In this document: piece after piece, positions 51,661 to 60,694 of the stretch | How positions within the stretch are numbered: position 1 is the first letter of the stretch | Layout of the letters: every line of letters begins with the position of its first letter | DNA from: Gammaproteobacteria bacterium | GTDB taxonomy: Bacteria > Pseudomonadota > Gammaproteobacteria > Steroidobacterales > Woeseiaceae | Assembly: GCA_009937615.1 (NCBI GenBank) | Contig: JAACFB010000013.1 | Location: 1-63,891, forward strand | Direction of reading: 5' to 3' | DNA: 63,891 bases | The notes under the pieces: generated by a model | Told to the model about the DNA's origin: nothing | Database searches by the model: none | The model's input: only the letters and a program-made list of their open reading frames with translations | Translations under genes and position numbers: made by a program

Positions 51661-54108
51661 ATGAGATTACGCTCAGCTGTTTTCAGCGTTGCCATTGTGC
51701 TCGGTGCGCTCGGCGTGTCCGCCGCCGCGGCCTCGAGATTCGATACGGAAGACTCTGCCGCCCACTATCGCGCGGTGCTGGACCAGTACTGCGTCACCTG
51801 CCACAACGCCGTCCTGAAAACCGCGGGCATGGTGCTCGACACGGCCGACGTTGCCGACATAAGCGCTGCGCCGCAGCTGTGGGAGCGCGTCGTTACCAAG
51901 CTGTCGCTGTCGGCCATGCCGCCGGTCGGCATTCCGCACCCGGACAAGAGCTTCTACGACGGCTTTCTTGCCTACCTGCAGGCCGGCCTCGACGAGGCGG
52001 CCGGGGCGCAGCCAAACCCGGGTCGCCCGACCGTCCACCGCCTCAATCGCACGGAATACGCAAACGCGATCCGGGACCTGCTCGCCATCGATACCGACGT
52101 CGCAGCGTTGCTGCCGGCCGACAATATTGGCGAAGGCTTCGATAACATCGCCGAAGTACTGGCGGTATCGCCGCTCCTGATGGAACGCTACCTGTTTGCC
52201 GCGGGCCGGGTCAGTAGCCAGGCTGTCGGACCTCGCTCGATGCGGCCGGCGAGCGAGACCTACACGGTGTCCGAGTCGTTCCGGCAGCAGCAGCGCATGA
52301 GCGAGGAGCTGCCGTTCGGTTCGCGCGGCGGCACGGTCGTCAGGCACCGTTTCCCGATGGACGGCGAATACGTTGTCGACATCAAGCTGCAACGAAACAT
52401 CGAAGGCTACATTCGCGGCATACGCGAAGAGCGAACGCTCGATGTTCGCCTCGACCACGAGCGGATCGGCACGCTGACCGTCGGGGGCGAGGTTCGCGGT
52501 CCCTCGGGACCCACGTTCACGATCAACCAGGTCGTGCAGTACGCCGGGGATGCAGACCAGGTTGGGTACGAGTTCACGGCCGACGAGAACCTGCAGGTTC
52601 GTTTCAAGGCGGCAGCCGGCACGCATCTCGTCGGTGTCGCTTTCGCGGACGGCAATGCCAAGCCTACCGGAGTATTGACTCCGCAGCTGACCTTGCCGGA
52701 CATCGAGTCCTACAAGGGCGGCGTTGCAGCGGTCGCAAGCGTCACGATCACGGGGCCCTATGCGCCGCAGGGTCCGGGCACCACAGCCAGCCGCAACAAG
52801 ATCTTCGTGTGCTTGCCGCCGGCCGACGCACAGCCAGAAGAAGAAGAGCGCTGTGCCAGCAATATCCTGGGCAAGCTGGCGCGGCAGGCATATCGCCGAC
52901 CGGTCACCGCTGCCGACGTCGATAACCTGATGGGCCTCTACCGGGAGGGCCGAAACGGCGAGAGCTTTGAAAGCGGGATCGAACTGGCACTGCAGGGGAT
53001 ACTTGCGGGTCCCGAATTCCTGTTCCGGATCGAACAGGAACCTGCCGATACCGTTGCGGGCGAGGTCTACCCGGTCAGCGATCTCGAGCTTGCCTCCCGG
53101 CTGTCATTCTTCCTCTGGAGCACGATTCCCGACGAGGAACTGCTGACGGTTGCCGAGCAGGGCCGCCTGCGCGAGCCGGCTGTGCTCGAGCAGCAGGTTC
53201 GCCGCATGCTGGCCGACGAGCGCTTCGAGGGCTTCCTGACGAATTTCGGCAGGCAGTGGCTGGCCGTTCGCGACGTTGAGTTCGCGGAACCGAACCTTAG
53301 CCTTTTCCCGGAATTCGATGACGAGCTTCGGGAGGCTTACCAGCAGGAACTGCTGCTCTGGTTCGCGAGCATGGTGCGGGACGATCACAGCGTTTTGGAA
53401 CTGCTGACGTCAGACTACACGTACGCTAACGAGCGGCTTGCGCGCCACTACGGGATCAACGGTGTTTACGGCAGCCGCTTTCGCCCCGTCGCGCTGACGG
53501 GTCAAGCGTCACGACACGGTCTGCTCGGCAAGGGCGGATTCCTGACCGCTACGGCCTACAATAACCGGACCTCGCCGGTCGTCCGCGGTAAGTGGGTCCT
53601 CGAAAACCTGCTCAACATGCCGCCGCCACCGCCGCCCGAGGATGTCCCGGCGCTGCAGGTCAGCGCGGACGGCAAGGCGCTGACGCTCAAACAGGCCATG
53701 GAAATGCACCGGGCCAACCCGGTCTGCGCGAGCTGCCACAAACTGATGGACCCGATCGGCTTCGCGCTCGAAAACTTCGATGCGATCGGCGGCTACAGGG
53801 CTCGCTATGCGGACGCCGACGCGCCGGTTGACGCCTCCGGGCTGTTGTTCGACGGCAGCGAGTTCCAGACCGCCGAGGAGTTTCGCCGGGAGTTCATGAA
53901 ACATGCAGACCGGGTCGTGCACACCGTCACTGAGAAGGTGCTCACCTACTCGCTTGGCCGCGGCCTCGAATATTATGACCAACCGACGGTTCGCGCGATC
54001 GTGCGCGCGAGCGCTGAGGAGAATTACACGTGGTCCTCCCTTATACTGGGGGTGATCGAAAGCACGCCATTTCAGTATCGGAGGGCGACCAGCCATGATG
54101 ATATTTAA
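51661..54108 (+). CDS. Diheme DUF1592-type (PSD/PSCyt multi-domain) exported protein, copy 2
   Basis: The 815-residue paralogue of the protein at 42.9 kb has the same domain order and almost the same length: leader (1-24), heme CVTCH (44-48), DUF1587 (HRLNRTEY), DUF1595, DUF1592 (ELASRLSFFLWSTIPDEEL), DUF1588 with heme CASCH near 689, and DUF1585 (TYSLGRGLEYYD). Identity is high around the hemes and lower in the central beta-rich region (about 200-370), where substrate contacts may differ. ATG 51661 is the likely start, since the earlier frame lies in the terminator. It overlaps the next gene by 14 bases. Confidence 0.87.
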   Translation: MRLRSAVFSVAIVLGALGVSAAAASRFDTEDSAAHYRAVLDQYCVTCHNAVLKTAGMVLDTADVADISAAPQLWERVVTKLSLSAMPPVGIPHPDKSFYDGFLAYLQAGLDEAAGAQPNPGRPTVHRLNRTEYANAIRDLLAIDTDVAALLPADNIGEGFDNIAEVLAVSPLLMERYLFAAGRVSSQAVGPRSMRPASETYTVSESFRQQQRMSEELPFGSRGGTVVRHRFPMDGEYVVDIKLQRNIEGYIRGIREERTLDVRLDHERIGTLTVGGEVRGPSGPTFTINQVVQYAGDADQVGYEFTADENLQVRFKAAAGTHLVGVAFADGNAKPTGVLTPQLTLPDIESYKGGVAAVASVTITGPYAPQGPGTTASRNKIFVCLPPADAQPEEEERCASNILGKLARQAYRRPVTAADVDNLMGLYREGRNGESFESGIELALQGILAGPEFLFRIEQEPADTVAGEVYPVSDLELASRLSFFLWSTIPDEELLTVAEQGRLREPAVLEQQVRRMLADERFEGFLTNFGRQWLAVRDVEFAEPNLSLFPEFDDELREAYQQELLLWFASMVRDDHSVLELLTSDYTYANERLARHYGINGVYGSRFRPVALTGQASRHGLLGKGGFLTATAYNNRTSPVVRGKWVLENLLNMPPPPPPEDVPALQVSADGKALTLKQAMEMHRANPVCASCHKLMDPIGFALENFDAIGGYRARYADADAPVDASGLLFDGSEFQTAEEFRREFMKHADRVVHTVTEKVLTYSLGRGLEYYDQPTVRAIVRASAEENYTWSSLILGVIESTPFQYRRATSHDDI

Positions 54109-55453
54109 GAAATCCATGCCCCGCCGTACGTTCCTGCGCGGCGCAGGCGCGGCCATAGCCGTGCCGTTTCTCGATGCCATGGTGCCCGCGCTGGCGGCAT
54201 CTAGCGCCAGTTCGCAGCTGAGGGTCGGCTTCATTTACCTGCCCGTGGGCCGGATTATGGAAAACTGGACGCCGACAGCCGTGGGCAGCGACTACGAGCT
54301 CACGCCGACGCTCGAGCCGCTGGCCGGGTTCCGGGAGCAAATGCTCGTCGTGAGTGGCCTCGACGTCAAGGCGGCGGATCTGCTGCCGGGCGAGCGCGGT
54401 GGCCCACACGCAAGGCCGTGCGCAGCCTATCTGACCGGGGCGCACCCGTTTCCGGATCGCGTGGGTATTTCGTTCGACCAGCTCGCGGCCAGGCACTTGG
54501 GACAGGACACGCCGCTCGCGTCGATGGAGCTGGGTATCGATCCTCCTGAGTGGGCAGGCCAGGGCGCCGGCGATTACAGTGGCTTCTACACGAGCACCGT
54601 CAGCTGGCGGACGCCGACGACGCCGCTGCCGATCCAGAATAACCCGCGCACCGTCTTCGAGCGCCTGTTCGGCGACACTGACACCCTGGATCCCGAGACA
54701 ATGCGCCGTCGAATCGAGCGCAAAGGCAGCGTCCTCGACGCCGTGACCGCGCGCGTCAATGCGATGAAGACGTCGGTGAGTCCTGCAGATCGCTACAAAC
54801 TGGATGAATACCTCGACGCTGTTCGCGATATCGAGCGCGGCATCCAGGCGGCGGAGTCGCGGACCACCTCCGATCACAACGCGTCGGCGCGCGAGGACAT
54901 AAGCCGGCCCGCGGGTATCCCGGCCGACTATGCCGAGCATGGCAAGCTGATGTTCGACATGATGTATCTCGCCTACCAGACCGACATGACCCGGGTCGTC
55001 GCGTTCATGCTCGGCCACGAGGGCACGAACCGAAACTTCATCGAGCTCGGCGCGCAGGACGGCCATCACTCGCTGTCGCATCACAAAGGCGATGCGGGCG
55101 CGATTGAGCTGCTCAAGAAGGTCGACCGTTACCAGAGCGAGCTGCTGGCGTACTTCCTCGGCAGGATGCAGGCGACCAAGGAACTCGACGGCACCTCGTT
55201 GCTGGACAACTCGATCTTTGTCGTCGGTAGCGGCCTGAGTGACGCCAACAACCACGTGCACAATGACGTACCCGTGGCGCTGTTGGGTGGGGCACAGGGC
55301 AAGCTGCATGGCGGCCGGCACGTGCGCTTTGCCGGCGAACCGCTGTCGAACCTGCACCTGACCGTACTCGACATGGCGGGCGTGCCGGCGGACGAGTATT
55401 TCGAAAACGAGACGGCCGACGCAACCGGGATCCTGCCCGGCATCACCAGCTGA
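54095..55453 (+). CDS. Tat-exported DUF1552 (HXXSHH family) protein, copy 2
   Basis: The 452-residue paralogue of the protein at 45.3 kb has the same twin-arginine start (SMPRRTFLRGAGAAIAVPFL, Arg10-Arg11) and the canonical motif HSLSHH (325-330). The metal-like residues around RVVAFMLGHEGTNRNF and the C-terminal block VVGSGLSDANNHVHNDVPVALLGG are shared with copy 1. ATG 54095 (or 54098) lies within the end of the DUF1592 gene, so the two are co-translated. Function unknown; probably a periplasmic partner of the diheme protein. Confidence 0.88.
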   Translation: MMIFKKSMPRRTFLRGAGAAIAVPFLDAMVPALAASSASSQLRVGFIYLPVGRIMENWTPTAVGSDYELTPTLEPLAGFREQMLVVSGLDVKAADLLPGERGGPHARPCAAYLTGAHPFPDRVGISFDQLAARHLGQDTPLASMELGIDPPEWAGQGAGDYSGFYTSTVSWRTPTTPLPIQNNPRTVFERLFGDTDTLDPETMRRRIERKGSVLDAVTARVNAMKTSVSPADRYKLDEYLDAVRDIERGIQAAESRTTSDHNASAREDISRPAGIPADYAEHGKLMFDMMYLAYQTDMTRVVAFMLGHEGTNRNFIELGAQDGHHSLSHHKGDAGAIELLKKVDRYQSELLAYFLGRMQATKELDGTSLLDNSIFVVGSGLSDANNHVHNDVPVALLGGAQGKLHGGRHVRFAGEPLSNLHLTVLDMAGVPADEYFENETADATGILPGITS

Positions 55454-55511
55454 ATATACTCAAGCGCAAAGCCGCGCAGCGTTCGCGGCAAGGCCTGGAG
55501 GAACAGTAACC

Positions 55512-57176
55512 ATGCGTCAGTCATCAGGAGTTGCGGCCGCGTCGCTGGCCATCGTTTTGCTGGTCAGCCAGCCCGTGGGCGCAGACGAACGGCTGATCGC
55601 TGCGGTCCGGAACGACGACCAGGCATCGCTGATGTCGCTGCTCGATCGCAAGGATGTCGAAATCGACGCGGGCCGCGCAGATGGCAGCACGGCGCTGGCC
55701 TGGGCAGCCCACGAGGACGACGAGCAGGCCGTCGACCTGCTGATTCGTGCCGGTGCCGACGTCAACAAGGCCAATGATTTTCACGGCGTGACGCCGGTCG
55801 CACTTGCCTGCGCAAACGGCAATTCGCGTGTGGTCAGGAAACTGCTCGATGCGGGCGCCGACCCGGACCGGGCACAATGGAGCGGCGAAACGCCGCTCAT
55901 GACCTGTGCCAATACCGGTGCCGTGGACGGGGTGACCGCTCTCCTTGAGTATGGCGCAGACGTCAATGCGACAGAGAACGAAGAGGACCAGACGGCCCTG
56001 ATGTGGGCGGTCGCCGGGCAACATGCTCAGGTGGTCAGGGTTCTTACAGAGAACGGCGCCAACGTCGAAGCCCGGTCGCGCATCGTACCGAGACCCGACC
56101 CCTACATCGTCGAAATGTCCCTGGACGAGAGCATCTGGCCCACGAATTATCCCGAGACCACGCGCTGGGAAAAAGTGTCCGGCGGGTTCACGGCGCTTTA
56201 TTTCGCGGCGCAGCAGGGCGACATCGAATCGGCGCGCATCCTCCTTGAGGCCGGTGCTGACATCGATGCGCCACATCCGGAGCTGGGCAGCGTGCTTAAC
56301 GTGTCACTGGCGAGCGGGCACGAGGACTTCGCGCTGTTCCTGATCGATCAGGGCGCCGACCCGAACATCAGCGATGCCTGGGGTGCGTCTACGCTGCACT
56401 ACGCGTTGTACAAAGGCCTGTTGATCATCAACCGCTGGCGTCCGACCGAGACCGAGCACCTGGGCTGGGAGCGCGAAAACATGCCGCGCGTGGTCCGGGC
56501 GCTGCTCGATCGCGGTGCTGATCCGGACGCCACGATCGCCTATGGCTACCCGTACATGGAGAATCCGTTTATTGCCCGCTCTGCCGACCTGCCGCCGCAG
56601 GTGTCTCCGGTCGGTGCGACACCTCTCCACCTGGCGGCCATATCGGGCGACGTCGAGTCCATGAGGATCCTGGGACCGGTATCCGATGCGAAGGCCAAGA
56701 CGATCGGTGGCGGGACTATGTTCCTGCTCGCCGCCGGCGCCGGTGTCGAGAAGAGAGCCCGTAGTGGCCAAGACGCCGTTGCGGCTGCAAGGCTTGCGCT
56801 CGCCATGGGAGGCGGCGACGTGAACGATTACCTGACCGACCGGGTCCCCGGCGGACCGCGCCGCGACGTGGAGGATCGTCGTACGGCGATGCATTTCGCA
56901 ACCTACCTCGGCTGGGCGGAGATGATTAAATTCCTTGTCGAGCAGGGCGCAGAGATTGACGCTACTGACCGCTACGGCATGACGCCGCTTATGATCGCGC
57001 TGGGCGATCCCGAGGGCCGCTACTACCGCCAGGTCGGTGATGGCAACTACGATCTTCGGTTCCGTAGGCCAGGCCCGACACCGGGAACCGGCGCCAATGA
57101 GAAAATGGCAGAGCTGCTCGTGGCGCTGGGCGCTGAGCCTTTCAGCGGCGAATATCGCGACAGCTCCGGCCTGTAG
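55512..57176 (+). CDS. Exported ankyrin-repeat protein, copy 2
   Basis: The 554-residue protein has a signal peptide (1-25, ending QPVGAD) and about eight ankyrin repeats in two blocks (GSTALAWAAHEDDEQAVDLL and so on). A proline- and tryptophan-rich insert (about 195-235, DPYIVEMSLDESIWPTNYP) lies at the same place as a shorter insert in copy 1. It closes the second cassette, 58 bases after the DUF1552 gene, with TGGAGG as a strong binding site. The shared insert position shows both proteins descend from one ancestor of the same cassette. Confidence 0.9.
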   Translation: MRQSSGVAAASLAIVLLVSQPVGADERLIAAVRNDDQASLMSLLDRKDVEIDAGRADGSTALAWAAHEDDEQAVDLLIRAGADVNKANDFHGVTPVALACANGNSRVVRKLLDAGADPDRAQWSGETPLMTCANTGAVDGVTALLEYGADVNATENEEDQTALMWAVAGQHAQVVRVLTENGANVEARSRIVPRPDPYIVEMSLDESIWPTNYPETTRWEKVSGGFTALYFAAQQGDIESARILLEAGADIDAPHPELGSVLNVSLASGHEDFALFLIDQGADPNISDAWGASTLHYALYKGLLIINRWRPTETEHLGWERENMPRVVRALLDRGADPDATIAYGYPYMENPFIARSADLPPQVSPVGATPLHLAAISGDVESMRILGPVSDAKAKTIGGGTMFLLAAGAGVEKRARSGQDAVAAARLALAMGGGDVNDYLTDRVPGGPRRDVEDRRTAMHFATYLGWAEMIKFLVEQGAEIDATDRYGMTPLMIALGDPEGRYYRQVGDGNYDLRFRRPGPTPGTGANEKMAELLVALGAEPFSGEYRDSSGL

Positions 57177-57316
57177 TCGCTGCTGATCGCCGAATAAGCG
57201 GCTACTGGCCGCAATCCGAACTGCAACGAAGAGCGTGCGATGCCGCCTGTCATCTGGCTACCTGCTTGCGGCAAGACGCCACTGCCGGAGATGGGTCCGC
57301 AGTCAGGGCCGCGCTG

Positions 57317-60300
57317 TTACTCCCGCGTCTCCAGCTCCTGTTGCCGCTTGAAGATGGCGACGTTGGTTGGGAAGATCCGCGCGCCTTTGTCCAGCACGCG
57401 ACCGGCGTCTTTCCAGTTCTGCTGCCGCAGGTAGATCGCCGCCAACCGATCGTAGACAGCCGGATCGCGGTCGATCGCATAGACACTCAGGAACTCCAGC
57501 AGCTCGATGGCCTTGTCCGGCATGTCCTGCTGTGCGTAATACTCCGCAAGGCGCAGCCGCGCCTGGAAGGTATAGCTATCGAGATCCATGGCGGTTTCGT
57601 AGGCAGACAGCGCGGCCTTCTCGTTTCCTGCCGCGAGCTGATAGTCGCCGAGCAGCTCCCAGTAGACCGCGATCGGGTAGGGTTCAGATGCTATGTAGCG
57701 CTGCATCCAGCGTGCGGCCTCCGCCCATTGCCGCTGGAACGCGTTGAGGCCCGCGATCTTCAATAGATAGTCCGACCGCTCCGGGTTGAGGCCGACCGCC
57801 TGCGTGTAGTGAGCAATGGCCGCTGTCCGGTCGCCGCGCCGCTCCATCAGTCGCCCTTTGAGTTCCTCGCGATACGCGGCGTAGTCGTCGGGATAGCCAG
57901 CGGGCGCTACGGATTTCTCCAGGGCTTCTTCCGCACTGAGAAACTGGGTGGTATGAATCGTCGCGCTTGCCATCGACAGGTACAGGCTTGTGTCGCTCGC
58001 GCGCTGCATGCGCGCAAGCTCTTCCACGGCCAGGCTGGCAAAGTCGAATCGATCCATGCGCAGCAGCGGATCCATGATTGCGACATAGGCGCGCTCGCGA
58101 ACCGCATCCGGAAGGCCCGCGGGCAGCAGCCGATCCCGGTGCTCGTTGAGTAACTCGACGTTCAGCGCCAGCGTCTGTGCGTACAGGTTTCGCGGGGCAC
58201 TGTATTCGAGAAGGGGCTTGTCGTCGGTATTGCGAGGTGCTGATTCGGAAAATGCCCGCACACCGTCTGTCGCAGTGACGTAGTGAGCGAGCAGGCTGAG
58301 CGGTTCGTCCAGGGCAAGGAATTCGCGGAAGTCCCGGCGCACGCTTGCATCGCTTGCCCAGAGCCGGTCGATCGCCTGTACGTCGAGCTGCAGCGGACGC
58401 CGGCTGGCGAGCACGATGATATCGCCGGAGTCCATGTGCCAGACCGAGACCTCAGCGAACCGCCGCTGTATCTCTGCCAAAACCATGCGGACATTGTCTG
58501 GCGACAGCTCGTAAAGCGGCAGCCATTGCGCGAATATTCCATCCGGGTTCAACGATCGGGCCGCCAGTTCGTAGAACTCGGCCGTGAAGAGATTGCCGAT
58601 ACCCGCGATCCACGGATTGGAGGGCTCCGAGATGATGATGTCATAGGTCTGCCCGGCAACGTTCAGGAAGTTGCGTGCATCGTTTTCGATAATGCGGACC
58701 TTGGGATGCTTCCAGCTGCCACGATTGTAGTCCTCAAACCAGGGAGCGGCGCCGATGATGGCCGGTTCGATCTCTACCGTGTCGACGCGCCGGGTTTGCG
58801 GGAAAACCGTCGCGACGCCGGTGGTAACGCCCGAGCCGTAGCCTATGACCAGCACATTCTCCGCAGCGGGATGATGGAAGCCGGGCAGGTAGGACAGCAG
58901 CAGCTGCGTTTTCTTGTCATTGCCGTTCGACGCATCGACCTTGCCATTGGTCCGGAGGCCGACGTACCCGTTGCCGCGTCGAACGGAAACGGTGGCGTTC
59001 TTGCCTTCTTCGAAATAAACGACGTCCGTCTCGCTGTAATGCTCTTCGATTGTCAGCTGCGGGCGTGCCTCGAACTGTCGGGCGTAGATCAACACACCGC
59101 GATCCAGGACATCCGGAGTCCAGAATACTTCGCCGCGAAAGGACACGGCAGTCAGCACCACGACGCCGGCCGCTACGTATGGCAATAATGGCGAGCGCTG
59201 CCGGTCCCGGAGGAGCAAGGCCAGGGCGATAGCGGCATTGAACAGGAGGCCGACGAGAATCGTTTTCTCGGTACCGATCAGCGGGATCAACAGAAACCCG
59301 GCGCTGAGCGAACCGACGATAGCGCCGAGCGTATTGATCGAATAGACGCTGCCTATTCGGCGACCGAGTATGCTCATTCGATTCGAATACAGCTGCGCGC
59401 CGATCGGCAGCGTTGCGCCCATGAAAAACGTTGCTAGGACCATCAGCGCGGCGGACACCAGGAACTGAATTGTCAGAACGGCCGGGAACGAGTAGTAGAG
59501 CGCCCGGACGAGCGATACGAGCAGCGTCGGGGCCAGCAGGTAGCCAACCAGAAAAATCAGCCCGCCCGCGGCGATGGCCAGCTGAAAAATGCCCAGCATT
59601 CGCAGGCTGGCCGCCGGCCGATAGCGTGCTGCCCAGCTGCTGCCCAGGGCGATGCCGACAAGAAAGGTGACGAGCATGATCGCGAACGCGTAGGTCGAGT
59701 TGCTGATCAGTGCCGACAGCGCCCGCGTCCAGGCTACCTCGTAGAGCAGGGCGACGAAACCCGAAATGGCCAGTGTCGCGAGAACGAACTGATCGACGAC
59801 CGGGTTCGCCGCTTTGCTGCTGGCGATGTCGTCGCTTTCGGCCCGTTCGTCCGCAGAGGCATCAACCGGGTCAAGGCGCAAGTCCAGGCCGATTGCGAGC
59901 AATCCCAGCGCGATATTCAGCGCGGCGATCGACAGCGTCGTAGCGTGGTTGCCAAGCACGGGAACCAGGAACAGCGCGGCGGCCAGCACCCCGACGGCGG
60001 CACCAAAGGTGTTCAGCGCATATAGCGTTGCCAGCTTTGATTCGACCTCGCCGATGCGGTGAATAAACAGGCGGGCCATGACCGGCAACGTGCCGCCCAT
60101 CAGGAACGTCGGCACGAGCATGATCGTGAACGATGCCGCGAAGCGCGTGAAGAAATCGGCGCCCGGGATCGCGGTCAGCTGCGGTGCGAAATCCCAGTAC
60201 ACGCCGTCCATTGCGCGGAAGAAGACGGGAACCAGGTAGGCCGAGATGCCGATCAGTACTTCGAGCACGCCGTACATCCGCAGCGGCCGCGCGACCCGGT

Positions 60301-60481
60301 CGGAGACAATCCCGAGCCGCCAGTTGCCGAGCGCGAGGCCTGCCATGAACGCGCCCAGGACGATCGCGATGGAATACGAGGTATTGCCGAAAACGAGTCC
60401 GGTCAGCCGCAGCCAAAGTACCTGGTAGACAAGGCCGGCAGCGCCCGAGGCAAAAAAGATCAGGTACAGAACGCGCGTCAT
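57317..60481 (-). CDS. Fused MFS-like membrane/spermidine-synthase-fold/TPR protein
   Basis: The 1054-residue protein has three parts. Residues 1 to about 455 form about 12-14 helices in two repeats (LVYQVLWLRLTGLVFGNTSY and LLYEVAWTRALSALISNSTY are matching starts). About 490-750 is a spermidine-synthase-like Rossmann domain with the SAM-type motif VLVIGYGSGVTTG (near 545), VEIEP, and IISEPSNPW. About 850-1054 is a row of TPR repeats. The fusion family is widespread but its reaction is unproven; aminopropyl or methyl transfer at the membrane is possible. It converges with the second cassette. Confidence 0.88.
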   Translation of the reverse strand: MTRVLYLIFFASGAAGLVYQVLWLRLTGLVFGNTSYSIAIVLGAFMAGLALGNWRLGIVSDRVARPLRMYGVLEVLIGISAYLVPVFFRAMDGVYWDFAPQLTAIPGADFFTRFAASFTIMLVPTFLMGGTLPVMARLFIHRIGEVESKLATLYALNTFGAAVGVLAAALFLVPVLGNHATTLSIAALNIALGLLAIGLDLRLDPVDASADERAESDDIASSKAANPVVDQFVLATLAISGFVALLYEVAWTRALSALISNSTYAFAIMLVTFLVGIALGSSWAARYRPAASLRMLGIFQLAIAAGGLIFLVGYLLAPTLLVSLVRALYYSFPAVLTIQFLVSAALMVLATFFMGATLPIGAQLYSNRMSILGRRIGSVYSINTLGAIVGSLSAGFLLIPLIGTEKTILVGLLFNAAIALALLLRDRQRSPLLPYVAAGVVVLTAVSFRGEVFWTPDVLDRGVLIYARQFEARPQLTIEEHYSETDVVYFEEGKNATVSVRRGNGYVGLRTNGKVDASNGNDKKTQLLLSYLPGFHHPAAENVLVIGYGSGVTTGVATVFPQTRRVDTVEIEPAIIGAAPWFEDYNRGSWKHPKVRIIENDARNFLNVAGQTYDIIISEPSNPWIAGIGNLFTAEFYELAARSLNPDGIFAQWLPLYELSPDNVRMVLAEIQRRFAEVSVWHMDSGDIIVLASRRPLQLDVQAIDRLWASDASVRRDFREFLALDEPLSLLAHYVTATDGVRAFSESAPRNTDDKPLLEYSAPRNLYAQTLALNVELLNEHRDRLLPAGLPDAVRERAYVAIMDPLLRMDRFDFASLAVEELARMQRASDTSLYLSMASATIHTTQFLSAEEALEKSVAPAGYPDDYAAYREELKGRLMERRGDRTAAIAHYTQAVGLNPERSDYLLKIAGLNAFQRQWAEAARWMQRYIASEPYPIAVYWELLGDYQLAAGNEKAALSAYETAMDLDSYTFQARLRLAEYYAQQDMPDKAIELLEFLSVYAIDRDPAVYDRLAAIYLRQQNWKDAGRVLDKGARIFPTNVAIFKRQQELETRE

Positions 60482-60694
60482 GCGCTTATCGTACTTGGCC
60501 GGTCGTCAGGAATCACTCGCTGGCGCCCCGCCAGGGCCGCCAGGCGTCTGCAGGACAGGGTGCCGGCTGTGATGGCCCGGGTCCTTATCGCTTGCTGCGG
60601 CGCGCATTACCGCGGTCGAGAAACAATGCGGCCACGACCGACCGGCTGCAATTCGGCGTATCGACGTGGGAGCCGCGGCCTATCGCCACGCTCT

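Noticed and set aside
54041..55357. Minus-strand open frame of about 438 codons
   Set aside because: Antisense to the second DUF1552 gene, which has a Tat signal, family motif and coupling; the antisense frame has no family features.
55471..55489. GCCGCG/CGCGGC hairpin between DUF1552 and ankyrin genes of cassette 2
   Set aside because: Short stem without T-tract and followed by a strong ribosome site; it is unlikely to stop transcription, and there is no equivalent in cassette 1.
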